Assembly (NCBI GenBank): GCA_037144255.1
Contig: JBAWXE010000002.1
Span: 18,356 to 82,355, forward strand
Origin: JBAWXE01 sp037144255
GTDB lineage: Bacteria > Bacteroidota > Bacteroidia > Chitinophagales > Chitinophagaceae
Direction of reading: 5' to 3'
Length of the DNA: 64,000 nucleotides
Positions 34,997-44,247 of the stretch are shown here, one piece after another. Numbering within the stretch: the first letter of the stretch is position 1; each line of letters starts with the position of its first letter. A program made the translations under genes and the position numbers. The notes below the pieces were generated by a model that did no database searches, was not told the origin of the DNA, and saw only the letters and a program-made list of their open reading frames with translations.

Positions 34997-37825
34997 TTAA
35001 TGTGCTTCCAACCAATTATTGCCAGAACCTGTTTCCGCACTTACCGGTACATCATGCGGTAATGGCATAGCAGCTTCCATAGCCTTTTTGATCAAACTTT
35101 TAGCCACATCAAGTTCTTCCTTCGGCACATCAAATACCAATTCATCATGCACTTGTAGTACCATTCTGGTGCGTAGTTTTGCAGCTTCTAATTCTTTGTA
35201 CACCTGTATCATGGCCAGTTTGATCATATCTGCCGCTGTGCCTTGTATAGGCATATTGATGGCATTTCGTTCTGCATATCCACGTACTGTTTGGTTGGAT
35301 GAGTGTATATCGCGCAGGTAACGTTTACGACCAATGAGTGTTTGCACATAGCTATTCTCCTTTGCAAAATGTATAGAATCATCCATGTACTTTTTGATCA
35401 AAGGATATTGAACAAAATAGTTATCAATGATACCCTTTGCCTCAGTACGACTTATGCCTAGTGACTCTGCCAGACCAAATGCAGACTGTCCGTAAATGAT
35501 ACCAAAGTTGACTGCTTTTGCAGCACGACGCATATCACCTGTAACGGCACTTTCCTCTATTCCATACACTTTAGCAGCAGTAGCTGTGTGTATATCCTTA
35601 TTATCTTTAAAGGCTTGTATCATGCCATCATCGCCACTAATAGCTGCTATGATTCGTAATTCAATTTGTGAATAATCAGCAGAGATAATACACCAGTCTG
35701 CACTACGAGAGATGAATGCCTTTCTTATCTCTCTACCTCTGTCTGTACGTATGGGTATGTTTTGTAGATTAGGGTTATTGCTGCTTAGTCGTCCGGTAAC
35801 AGCTACTGTTTGATTAAAAGATGTATGCAAACGCCCTGTACGAGGATTGATAAGTGTTGGAAGTGAGTCTACATAAGTACTTTTCAGTTTAGTAAGCTCA
35901 CGGTATATAAGTATATCTTCTACGATCTGATGCTTGTTACGCAGTTTTTGCAACACATCTTCGCCAGTAGCATATTGGCCGGTCTTGGTCTTTTTGGCAC
36001 TACTATCCAATTTCATCAGGTCGAAAAGCACCTCGCCTAGTTGTTTAGGGGAACCTAGATTAAAAGTAACCCCGGCTTGACGATACACACTTTCTTCGGC
36101 CTGACGAATATCCCGTTCCAGTTCTTTAGAATAATCATTTAAGAAATTCACATCAATACCTACACCTTCATATTCCATCTCTACTAATACGGGCACCAAA
36201 GGGTTTTCCACTTCGTCGAAGACTCTTTGTACTTGCTGTTTTTGTAAAAGTGGATCGAATGCTTTTTTGAGCTGAAAGGTTACATCAGCATCTTCTGCAG
36301 CATACTCTTTTACCTCTTCCAATGGTGCATCACGCATATTGGTTTGGTTCTTGCCTTTTTTACCTATCAAGGTTTCTATTGATACGGGTAAATAGCTCAG
36401 ATATTTGGCGCTAAGTGCGTCCATATTTCGTTTACCATCAGGCTCTATCACGTAATTGGCCAACATGGTATCGTAAATTTTGCCTTTAAGTCCGAAACCA
36501 TACCATTTAAGCATGATCAGGTCGTACTTGATATTTTGCCCCACCCAAAGTATGGCCTCTTTATTAAAAACGGGCAGGAATCGTCCTAGTAGTTTGATAA
36601 CTTCTGCCTTGTCCTCAGGCACGGGTACATAATATGCGGTACCTTTTTCCCAACAAAAGCTCATACCTATAAGATCGGCCAGATTGGCATCTATATTGGT
36701 TGTTTCAGTATCGAAAGCTATTTCATTTTGCGAAAGGAGGTTCTTTACCAATGCATCAATTTCTGCAGTTTCCTTTACTAAAATATAGTTGTGAGGTGTA
36801 TTCTCTATACTGCTAAGGTTTGTTGGCAATTCCTCAGGCATTTCTTCATGCAATTCTACTTGATCCTTCGCTACAGGGATGTTTACAGGTTTTTGTTTAA
36901 CTGCATTACCAAACAGGTCGGTAGATACAGGTGTTTCATTCACATTAAAATTGTCGCCTAACAATCGTTTGCCAAGCGCTTTGAATTCCAGTTCAGTAAA
37001 TACCTCATTCAAAGCCTCTTTATTCCAGTCTTTCACACGAAAATCTTCAGCATGGAAAGCAATAGGAGCATTGGTAATAATGGTAGCCAGTTTCTTAGAC
37101 ATGATAGCCAGATCCTTGCCATTTCGCACTTTTTCTCCTAATGCACCCTTTATTTTATCTGCATTTGCCAATACATTTTCCAATGTATCATACTCTGCCA
37201 GTAGTTTTGCAGCTGTTTTCTCACCCACACCCGGTATACCGGGAATATTATCTACCGCATCACCCATTAGGCCTAGTATATCTATTACTTGTTCTACTCT
37301 GTTGATACCCCATTTAGCACATATCTCCTTTTCGCCCATGATCTCTTCCTTAGCACCCTGATAAGGAGGTTTATAGATAAATATCTTCTCGCGCACTATC
37401 TGTCCGAAATCCTTATCGGGGGTTACCATGTATACAGTATAACCCAGATCTGCAGCCTCCAGTGCTAGCGTACCTATGATATCATCGGCCTCAAAACCAT
37501 CACTTTCCAAGCAAGGCAGGTTGAACCCTTTAACTATGCGTTTGATATCCGGTATAGCAGAGAGTATATCTTCGGGTGTATCCTGACGATTGGCCTTATA
37601 GTCTGTAAAATCTGTATGTCGTTCAGTAGGCGCATGGGTATCAAATACCATAGCCAGATGAGATGGCTTTTCTTTATTGATGAGATCAATCAAAGTAGTG
37701 GTAAAGATAAATTGTGCATTCGTGTTGCGGCCTTTGCTGGTAATACGCGGACTACGTATTAGTGCATAATACGATCGATATATCAATGCCATTGCATCCA
37801 GCAGGAAGAGTTTCTTTTCAGACAT
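34997..37825 (-). CDS. polA: DNA polymerase I
   Basis: PolA fills gaps during repair and removes RNA primers. With ATG at 37825 the product is 942 residues (a TTG six codons earlier was not used). The 5' nuclease domain (LFLLDAMALIYRSYYALIR, MVTPDKDFGQIV) is followed by a 3'-5' exonuclease domain with FDTETTNIDANL and YAAEDADVTFQL. The polymerase domain has motif A DYSQIELRI, motif B RRAAKAVNFGIIYGQ and motif C QVHDELVFDV. All key acidic residues are present, so both editing and nuclease activities look intact. The gene is alone, convergent with the acetyltransferase gene. Confidence 0.95.
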   Translation of the reverse strand: MSEKKLFLLDAMALIYRSYYALIRSPRITSKGRNTNAQFIFTTTLIDLINKEKPSHLAMVFDTHAPTERHTDFTDYKANRQDTPEDILSAIPDIKRIVKGFNLPCLESDGFEADDIIGTLALEAADLGYTVYMVTPDKDFGQIVREKIFIYKPPYQGAKEEIMGEKEICAKWGINRVEQVIDILGLMGDAVDNIPGIPGVGEKTAAKLLAEYDTLENVLANADKIKGALGEKVRNGKDLAIMSKKLATIITNAPIAFHAEDFRVKDWNKEALNEVFTELEFKALGKRLLGDNFNVNETPVSTDLFGNAVKQKPVNIPVAKDQVELHEEMPEELPTNLSSIENTPHNYILVKETAEIDALVKNLLSQNEIAFDTETTNIDANLADLIGMSFCWEKGTAYYVPVPEDKAEVIKLLGRFLPVFNKEAILWVGQNIKYDLIMLKWYGFGLKGKIYDTMLANYVIEPDGKRNMDALSAKYLSYLPVSIETLIGKKGKNQTNMRDAPLEEVKEYAAEDADVTFQLKKAFDPLLQKQQVQRVFDEVENPLVPVLVEMEYEGVGIDVNFLNDYSKELERDIRQAEESVYRQAGVTFNLGSPKQLGEVLFDLMKLDSSAKKTKTGQYATGEDVLQKLRNKHQIVEDILIYRELTKLKSTYVDSLPTLINPRTGRLHTSFNQTVAVTGRLSSNNPNLQNIPIRTDRGREIRKAFISRSADWCIISADYSQIELRIIAAISGDDGMIQAFKDNKDIHTATAAKVYGIEESAVTGDMRRAAKAVNFGIIYGQSAFGLAESLGISRTEAKGIIDNYFVQYPLIKKYMDDSIHFAKENSYVQTLIGRKRYLRDIHSSNQTVRGYAERNAINMPIQGTAADMIKLAMIQVYKELEAAKLRTRMVLQVHDELVFDVPKEELDVAKSLIKKAMEAAMPLPHDVPVSAETGSGNNWLEAH

Positions 37826-37917
37826 ATGGCTAAGATAAGCCAATGTACAGATGTGGCAATAGGAATGAGGATATGTATGGCAGAAAAATTTTGCCCTTGT
37901 ATGAAGGCAAGCTTATA

Positions 37918-38421
37918 TCACCATTCGTATTCTTCTTCTATCTTCTTTTTCAGGCGTTGTGTGAGTAAAAATGTGGCAGGACAACGGGTAACATTGCCTA
38001 TAAAGGTCTCATTATATAGGTCAAAAGGTTTCTTATTATGATGTGGAAATTCCACACAATCCTTGGGCCTTACCTCGTATATGCTGCATTTGTTGTCTTT
38101 ATTCAGGAACTGACAAGGTTGGCTTTTATTAACCCAGTCCCCACTATCTTCTTCTTTGTATAACCACTTGTCTACAAATTCTTTAGGTTTCATACCTAAA
38201 TGATTTGAGATGCGGCTGATATCTGTTTTAGTAAAAGTAGGGGTCATTGTTTTACAACAATTGGCACATGCCAGACAATCCACCTCATTCCACACTTGCT
38301 TATCAGTTTCAGCAACTAATTTGGGCATGTCTTCGGGCACGATCTTATCCAGCTTTTGGAGAAATTCAGTGAAGTCTTTCTTTTTACGTGCGGCTGTTCT
38401 CTTAAATTTTTTCAGATCCAT
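37918..38421 (-). CDS. YkgJ-family cysteine cluster protein
   Basis: The 167-residue protein has eight cysteines (49, 52, 55, 56, 103, 112, 122, 147) arranged as CLACANCC followed by CQFLNKDNKC and DCVEFP. This matches the zinc or iron-sulphur binding YkgJ (CxxCxxCC) family of unknown function. The Arg/Lys-rich N-terminus (KKFKRTAARKKKD) is not a signal peptide, so it is cytoplasmic. It lies upstream of polA on the same strand with a 92-base gap and is divergent from the DUF5686 gene. It may be a metal-dependent enzyme. Confidence 0.75.
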   Translation of the reverse strand: MDLKKFKRTAARKKKDFTEFLQKLDKIVPEDMPKLVAETDKQVWNEVDCLACANCCKTMTPTFTKTDISRISNHLGMKPKEFVDKWLYKEEDSGDWVNKSQPCQFLNKDNKCSIYEVRPKDCVEFPHHNKKPFDLYNETFIGNVTRCPATFLLTQRLKKKIEEEYEW

Positions 38422-38626
38422 ACAAGAATTGTAAAAATAGCGTTTTAAATGGTGTTACTCTCTCCCTATTAAAGTTTTTTTATTATGGTTGTATGTATAG
38501 TAAGATTAGCACTTAACTTTACGAAATGTTATAGTATTTCATTGATTGACAATAATGAGTAATTTTTGAAATTAGAATAGAGCCATATTATTATGATTGG
38601 AATATTGAGTGGCAGATAGTAGACCT

Positions 38627-41275
38627 ATGAATTGCAGAAAAATTTTCACCTTTATTGTAGGATGTATTTCCTTTGGTAGTTCTATGTCGTTGTTGGCACA
38701 AACAAGTGACAGTTCAATACAATTGAGCGATAGCCTAAAAGTATCTTACAATAGTGTAGAAAAACTTGATTCTGCGAAGACAGGTACAGATTCAACAAGT
38801 AAAATAGTCAATCAAATACATATAACAGGTGGACATTATGAGATAAAAGGTGTAGTAAGGGATAAGAATAATGGAGAGGGAATACCATTTGCTACTATTT
38901 TTATTCCTAGATCACCTATTGGTACTCCGGCCAATATGGATGGAAAGTTTACTCTTAGTTTCGATAATCCTCCTAATGATACGCTAAGAGTACAAGCTAT
39001 GGGCTATAATAACTATAGTCGAATGATAGACCGAAGTAAGCACCAGATATCATATAATATTGAATTAGAACGTTCTTCAGCATCATTGAATGAAGTAGTA
39101 ATACATGCAGGCGAAGACCCTGGCCTGGTCTTACTGAAAAAGATCATTCAGCATAAACCGGATAATAACCCAGATAAACTGGATAATTACAGATATGAAG
39201 CTTATAATAAACTGGAAGCAGACTTGGATAACCTTAGTAAAGAACAATTTGAAAAAATACCCTTTGCTAAAAACTTCAGTTTTATATATAATAATGTAGA
39301 TTCTGTTTCAGAAGGGGTGCCCTTTCTGCCATTTTACCTTACAGAAACATTATCAGATTATTATTTTCAAGAAAGGCCTAAAAAATCTAAAGAGATCATT
39401 AAAGCCAGTATGCTGAAAGGTTTTAAAAATGAGACCATTACTCAATACTTGGGGAGTTTGTATCAAAATATCAATGTATATGACAACTTCATCCCTGTAT
39501 TTGATAAGCGTTTTGTTAGCCCAATCAGTAATGCTGGAGCCCTTTACTACAGATATAAGATAAAAGATACTGAAAAAGTATATGGGCATAATGTCATATT
39601 AATACAATTTGCTCCTAAGCGCCCTGTAGAAAATTGCTTTTACGGTGATTTTTGGGTGGTTGACTCAATATATGCCATACAAAGGGTAAGTATGGAGATA
39701 TCCAAAGAAGCTAATATAGATTGGGTGAAACGGGTAAGTATCTACCAAGAATTTGCTCCATTGAATGATTCTTTATGGTTCTATGTAAAGGATAAGTTCA
39801 TAGCAGATTTTACACTCCCATTTGGTGGCAAACTTCCCGGTTTTATAGGCAGAAAATCCACTACTTATAAAGACATTGTAGTGAACGATACTCTAGTAAC
39901 ACGTATCATCAACGACCCTAATATTAAACGTGATGTAATCGTATCAGATACGGCCAGACAAGTTAGTGATGAGTATTGGAATAAGATACGGCACGATACG
40001 CTGAATAAAAATGAGAAAGCAATCTATGCCATGGTAGACACTCTTAATAAAATGCCTTTATTCATTCAATATAAAAACACACTCAAATTTTTATTCAGAG
40101 GTATCAAGGAATTTGGCCCAATTGAATTCGGCCCATATTGGTACTTATATAGTCAGAATCCTATTGAAGGTAATCGTTTCAGGCTATCTGTTGGTACAAC
40201 ACCTCAATTGTTTAAAGACCTTTATATACATGGGTATTTAGCCTACGGTACTAAAGATGAACAATTCAAATATAACTTGACTGGGTTTTGGCTATTACGT
40301 CGTCAACCCTACCCAAGAACCTATTTATATGCTCATTATACCCACGACTTAGACCGTAGCACCAATTATTACGATCAGGTAACAACAGATAATATTTTCA
40401 GTGTAGCAGCCAGAAAGGCAGGAGTGCCTTGGAAACTGGCATTTATGGATGAAGAACGTTTTGAATTCTATAAAGAGTATTATAGTGGGTTTAGCCATAT
40501 GCTCATTTTTCATCACAAGGAATTTACTCCTTATAAACCACTTCCATATGATGGTATATTCTTTAATGGGGACGGAGAGCCTGCAAACAAGACTATTAAT
40601 TCAGAAGCTGGCCTGCGATTTCGCTATGCATATAAGGAAAACTACATTGAAAATAGGTACAATCGTATTAGTTTAGGAAGCAAGTACCCTATAGTAGAAA
40701 TGAGATATAGTGTGGGGATGAAAGGTGTCATAAATAGTAATTACGAGTATCAGAAAGTAGCCCTGAGAATATCTAATAATGTCAAGATAGCGCCATTCGG
40801 TTCACTGTATTACAATGTCTTTGCAGGTAAATATTTTGGTACATTGCCATACCCTCTACTAGAAATACATCCGGGTAATGAGTACTATTACTACAATAGA
40901 TTTGCATTTGAAATGATGAACCGATATGAGTTTATCAGTGATCAGTATGCAGGCTTTAATATTGAGCATACTATTGGTGGTGGTCTTTTTAACTATGTAC
41001 CTTTATTGAAAAAGCTGAAATTCCGGCAATTCTGGACAGCCAAAGGATTGATAGGCTCCCTAAATGACGATAACAAAAAACTAAACATCATTCCGGGTGG
41101 TTATCCTTTCAGAACACTGGAAGGCAATCCATATTTGGAATTAGGTACAGGCGTATCTAATATCTTCCAGTTCTTCCGTATAGATTTTGTATGGCGTGTC
41201 ACACCTAAGCCATTGCCTAATGAATCTCAGGCAAAGTATTTCGGTATATTTGGTAGTGTGCAGATACAATTCTAA
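38627..41275 (+). CDS. DUF5686 / carboxypeptidase-regulatory-like outer-membrane protein
   Basis: From ATG at 38627 the product is 882 residues with a signal peptide (FTFIVGCISFGSSMSLLAQ). A carboxypeptidase-regulatory-like domain follows at about 75-160 (YEIKGVVRDKNNGEGIPFAT). Next come a linker and a large beta-barrel-like region (the DUF5686 domain). The barrel carries many aromatic strand motifs and ends in YFGIFGSVQIQF, with the last residue aromatic as in outer-membrane proteins. An upstream GTG was rejected because it adds charged residues before the signal. Family members occur widely in Bacteroidota; their exact function is not known to me. The stop is interlocked with that of bcp. 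Confidence 0.8.
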   Translation: MNCRKIFTFIVGCISFGSSMSLLAQTSDSSIQLSDSLKVSYNSVEKLDSAKTGTDSTSKIVNQIHITGGHYEIKGVVRDKNNGEGIPFATIFIPRSPIGTPANMDGKFTLSFDNPPNDTLRVQAMGYNNYSRMIDRSKHQISYNIELERSSASLNEVVIHAGEDPGLVLLKKIIQHKPDNNPDKLDNYRYEAYNKLEADLDNLSKEQFEKIPFAKNFSFIYNNVDSVSEGVPFLPFYLTETLSDYYFQERPKKSKEIIKASMLKGFKNETITQYLGSLYQNINVYDNFIPVFDKRFVSPISNAGALYYRYKIKDTEKVYGHNVILIQFAPKRPVENCFYGDFWVVDSIYAIQRVSMEISKEANIDWVKRVSIYQEFAPLNDSLWFYVKDKFIADFTLPFGGKLPGFIGRKSTTYKDIVVNDTLVTRIINDPNIKRDVIVSDTARQVSDEYWNKIRHDTLNKNEKAIYAMVDTLNKMPLFIQYKNTLKFLFRGIKEFGPIEFGPYWYLYSQNPIEGNRFRLSVGTTPQLFKDLYIHGYLAYGTKDEQFKYNLTGFWLLRRQPYPRTYLYAHYTHDLDRSTNYYDQVTTDNIFSVAARKAGVPWKLAFMDEERFEFYKEYYSGFSHMLIFHHKEFTPYKPLPYDGIFFNGDGEPANKTINSEAGLRFRYAYKENYIENRYNRISLGSKYPIVEMRYSVGMKGVINSNYEYQKVALRISNNVKIAPFGSLYYNVFAGKYFGTLPYPLLEIHPGNEYYYYNRFAFEMMNRYEFISDQYAGFNIEHTIGGGLFNYVPLLKKLKFRQFWTAKGLIGSLNDDNKKLNIIPGGYPFRTLEGNPYLELGTGVSNIFQFFRIDFVWRVTPKPLPNESQAKYFGIFGSVQIQF

Positions 41276-41733
41276 ATACCCCATGTCTCAATTATCTGGC
41301 CGGCATGGTTCTCACTATCTACTTTGTCAATAATGTGATCGATTTTACCTTTTTCGTTGATCAGGAAAGTAGTACGTAATATGCCCATATATTTTCTACC
41401 CCATAATGTTTTCTCTGCCCACACCCCATAATCATTCACCATTGTCTTTTCTATATCTGCCAAGAGTGTAAATGGTAATGAGAATTTTTTCTCAAAATTC
41501 TTATGCTTCTTAGCAGTGTCCACACTTATGCCTAATACAATTACTCCCTTCTTCTTCAGCAAACTAAAATTGTCACGAATATTACATGCCTCAATAGTAC
41601 AGGTAGGCGTATTATCCTTAGGGTAGAAAAATAGGGCAACTTTTTGTCCTTTGAATTGTTGTAATGAAACAGCATCTCCGTTTTGGTCATTTATAGTAAA
41701 ATCAGGTGCTTTATCTCCGGGTTTTAATGCCAT
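41272..41733 (-). CDS. bcp: Thioredoxin-dependent peroxiredoxin (Bcp)
   Basis: Bcp reduces hydrogen peroxide and organic hydroperoxides using thioredoxin. The 153-residue protein has the peroxidatic cysteine C45 in NTPTCTIEACNIRDNF, with the resolving C50 five residues later, typical of the atypical two-cysteine type. The start MALKPGDKAPDFTI and the tail SENHAGQIIETWGI complete the fold. It is the last gene of a run with the M23 peptidase, separated by 11 bases. It converges on the DUF5686 gene, sharing a CTAA that holds both stops. Confidence 0.93.
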   Translation of the reverse strand: MALKPGDKAPDFTINDQNGDAVSLQQFKGQKVALFFYPKDNTPTCTIEACNIRDNFSLLKKKGVIVLGISVDTAKKHKNFEKKFSLPFTLLADIEKTMVNDYGVWAEKTLWGRKYMGILRTTFLINEKGKIDHIIDKVDSENHAGQIIETWGI

Positions 41734-41744
41734 GGTTGTATTAT

Positions 41745-43445
41745 TTAGCGTGTAAATGTATAATGTAAAGATTGGGTATTGTTGTTTTCATCTGTAGCTG
41801 TCAATACCAGTTCATGTTTGCCTTTAGGGCAATGTTCATCGAATTTATAAAAGAACTTATCATTATGTTGTTCAAAACATACCCATTTACCATCTATTGT
41901 ACCTCTGAATTTCTTAACAGAGGTGGTAGCATCTGTAATGTTAAATGCTATCATAGAAGCTTTGCTCAGATTATTCGTCTTTTGTAGTGGCTTAATAACC
42001 GGTGCCGTAGTATCTGCTAACAATCTATACTCTCCAAAACTACGTACTGATGCAGTATACCAACCCTTATCATCATATTTAGTTGCTTTTCCATCATCAC
42101 TTTTACCATCATTACAGACCAATACTATTTTGCTGCGTAGGTCAAACGGAATAGGCTTATTGGGTTTGATATTAAGTTCAAAATAATGGTGAATAGGCAC
42201 ATTGGTACGGTGTATCTTATATCTGTCTGAATAACTGTTAGCATCTGCTACTTTATCAAACTGAAAACAAATATCATCATATAGATTAGTATCGTCTAAG
42301 TAAAAAGTGACATTAGGGTTTTCAAAATTATTGACTTTATTGGCCTTATACAGGTTATTACAGTATAGAGGATTGGATCTACCTGCTGAAATTAGGTGAA
42401 ACTTAATAGTACTGGAATTATTGAATGCATCTTTTATCTCCACTTTCACCTCGTGGGCTATATTATCTGTGATCACAAAAGCACCTTTCACTTTATTCAA
42501 ATTCTTGTATAAATGGCCCAAATTATTACCCGGCAATCGGAATAAACATTGTATCCAGCTGCCGTTATCCTTTTTGGTTTTGTAGTCGGCATAGGCATGC
42601 ATATAGCGGGTTTCATCATATCCAATATTATCCAACACTACTTCCCCTTGTACGCTATCATCCAGATACCATGTAGCTGTATGGAATGTCAAAGTATTAT
42701 CGCTCCCATTCATATAGTCGTCTACATTGATGCCTATTCCTGAAACCGTTGGATCTACAAGTATAGTATCGTGTGCAGGTACATACACATTTCCCTTTTT
42801 ATGTACCGCATGTACCTGCGGTACTTGCTCGTATATGCTACGTGTAAGATCATATATTGCTACTTCTTTAGGTACCGGGGGCAGTTTATCTACAATAGGT
42901 AATCCAAACAATTCAGGATTCAGTGGGTGTTCAGTTTTAGTACTTCTGATCTCAAAATGAAGATGCGGAGCTGTAGATGCTCCCGTATTGCCAGACCAAG
43001 CTATTTGTTGTCCTTTCTTTACAGGAAATTGAGTAGGTGTAAAGGGTATATCTGTTTCCCAACCTTCTTTCTGGTACTGTATCTTCCTTACATACTTCTG
43101 CAATTCTGGTATAAAGTCATTCAGATGTGCATACAGGGTCGTATAGCCATTGGGATGCATGATATAAATAGCATGTCCAAAGCCTCCTTTTTCCAATTTT
43201 ATACGCGCAATATAGCCATCAGCAGCTGCGTACACCGGCAAATTTTCACCTCCATTTGTCTTAATATCTATGCCACTATGGAAATGACCCATTCTACATT
43301 CTCCAAAATTACCTGCGAGGAGTATGGGTATATTTTGTGGATTACGAAAATAATCCTGCGGATAATTATTTACAGATACCTCCTTTTCCTGACCCATAGT
43401 ACATACAGGCAGCAACATAATTAAGACAGTAATGAGTTTTTTCAT
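41745..43445 (-). CDS. Secreted M23 family metallopeptidase (LytM-type) with beta-rich C-terminal domains
   Basis: The 566-residue protein has a signal peptide ending at MGQE. The M23 domain sits early: HFHSGID gives H56 and D60, and TAPHLHFEI gives H161 and H163, so the zinc site is complete and the enzyme should be active. M23 enzymes cut peptide cross-links in peptidoglycan or act as regulators of cell-wall enzymes. After about residue 185 come long beta-rich domains with DTTAPVIKPLQK and ATDENNNTQSLHYTF, perhaps for surface or substrate binding. It begins 65 bases after recO on the minus strand and lies upstream of bcp. Confidence 0.87.
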   Translation of the reverse strand: MKKLITVLIMLLPVCTMGQEKEVSVNNYPQDYFRNPQNIPILLAGNFGECRMGHFHSGIDIKTNGGENLPVYAAADGYIARIKLEKGGFGHAIYIMHPNGYTTLYAHLNDFIPELQKYVRKIQYQKEGWETDIPFTPTQFPVKKGQQIAWSGNTGASTAPHLHFEIRSTKTEHPLNPELFGLPIVDKLPPVPKEVAIYDLTRSIYEQVPQVHAVHKKGNVYVPAHDTILVDPTVSGIGINVDDYMNGSDNTLTFHTATWYLDDSVQGEVVLDNIGYDETRYMHAYADYKTKKDNGSWIQCLFRLPGNNLGHLYKNLNKVKGAFVITDNIAHEVKVEIKDAFNNSSTIKFHLISAGRSNPLYCNNLYKANKVNNFENPNVTFYLDDTNLYDDICFQFDKVADANSYSDRYKIHRTNVPIHHYFELNIKPNKPIPFDLRSKIVLVCNDGKSDDGKATKYDDKGWYTASVRSFGEYRLLADTTAPVIKPLQKTNNLSKASMIAFNITDATTSVKKFRGTIDGKWVCFEQHNDKFFYKFDEHCPKGKHELVLTATDENNNTQSLHYTFTR

Positions 43446-43510
43446 GAAAATATACTTAGGTGCAAAAGAAGCTTTTCTATGTGAAAATTACAGCCAAAAT
43501 CGGAAAAACA

Positions 43511-44245
43511 CTAATGAAGAATTGCTTGTAGTACTGCTAGAGATTTTATCACTCCTAAATGTTGCGTATGCTGGTGTAAATATTCTATATACCAATCTAG
43601 CAATCGATAACGCATAGCTGCGTTCATTTCTATGTCCTTTAAACGAGCAAACTCCTGTACATGTAATAATTCATTGAGGCTTTTGGCATCTTCATCGTGA
43701 ATGACAGGGCTTATCAAAGGTGGATTAGAGGTAAAAGCTCCTTCTTTTAAATTCAGATATGGGGTATCTATACTATACTCTCCGTTGATATTATAACCTA
43801 GTACTTTACTACAGTGTACAATAAAGAATATAGGGAAATTGGCCACTTCTTCTAATAACATCCTATCCAAAGCTGTGAAATATTCATTTACAAACTCGAA
43901 TAGTTCGGGCATAGGGGCCGATTCGGGCAATAAACGTGACAGAAGGTCTACAGAAAATAATGCAATACTATTTTTTATTACTTCTTCCTGTATACTGGTA
44001 TATAAATAAGATGCCTGATACTCCCTTACACGTTGCAAACTTTGCTGAGGTTTGTGATATACTATAAGGTCTAAAAGGGTTGCAGGTTGTAATAGTCCTG
44101 CCTTATTATTTCTTGATTTTGCACTTCGCACACCTTGCACCATGTATGCTTGTATGCCATATAGATCAGTAAAGATGGTAGTTATAAGGCTCGTATCTCC
44201 ATATTTTATAGACCTCAGTACAATTCCTTTGGTTTTTTGTAACAT
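43511..44245 (-). CDS. recO: DNA repair protein RecO
   Basis: RecO works with RecR (and RecF) to load RecA on gapped DNA coated with SSB. The 244-residue protein starts MLQKTKGIVLRSIKYGDTSL, with an N-terminal OB-fold domain (IQAYMVQGVRSAKSRNNKAG) and a helical C-terminal domain (LPMPELFEF-like region and HCSKVLGYNINGEY). The zinc-finger cysteine set of some RecO proteins is absent, as in many Bacteroidota. It begins two bases after the porZ stop, so coupling of translation is likely. Confidence 0.9.
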   Translation of the reverse strand: MLQKTKGIVLRSIKYGDTSLITTIFTDLYGIQAYMVQGVRSAKSRNNKAGLLQPATLLDLIVYHKPQQSLQRVREYQASYLYTSIQEEVIKNSIALFSVDLLSRLLPESAPMPELFEFVNEYFTALDRMLLEEVANFPIFFIVHCSKVLGYNINGEYSIDTPYLNLKEGAFTSNPPLISPVIHDEDAKSLNELLHVQEFARLKDIEMNAAMRYRLLDWYIEYLHQHTQHLGVIKSLAVLQAILH

Positions 44246-44247
44246 AC

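Noticed and set aside
42927..43424. 165-residue open frame opposite the M23 peptidase gene
   Set aside because: It is antisense to a gene with full zinc-site motifs, and the Cys/Ser/Tyr-rich translation looks like a reversed-frame shadow.
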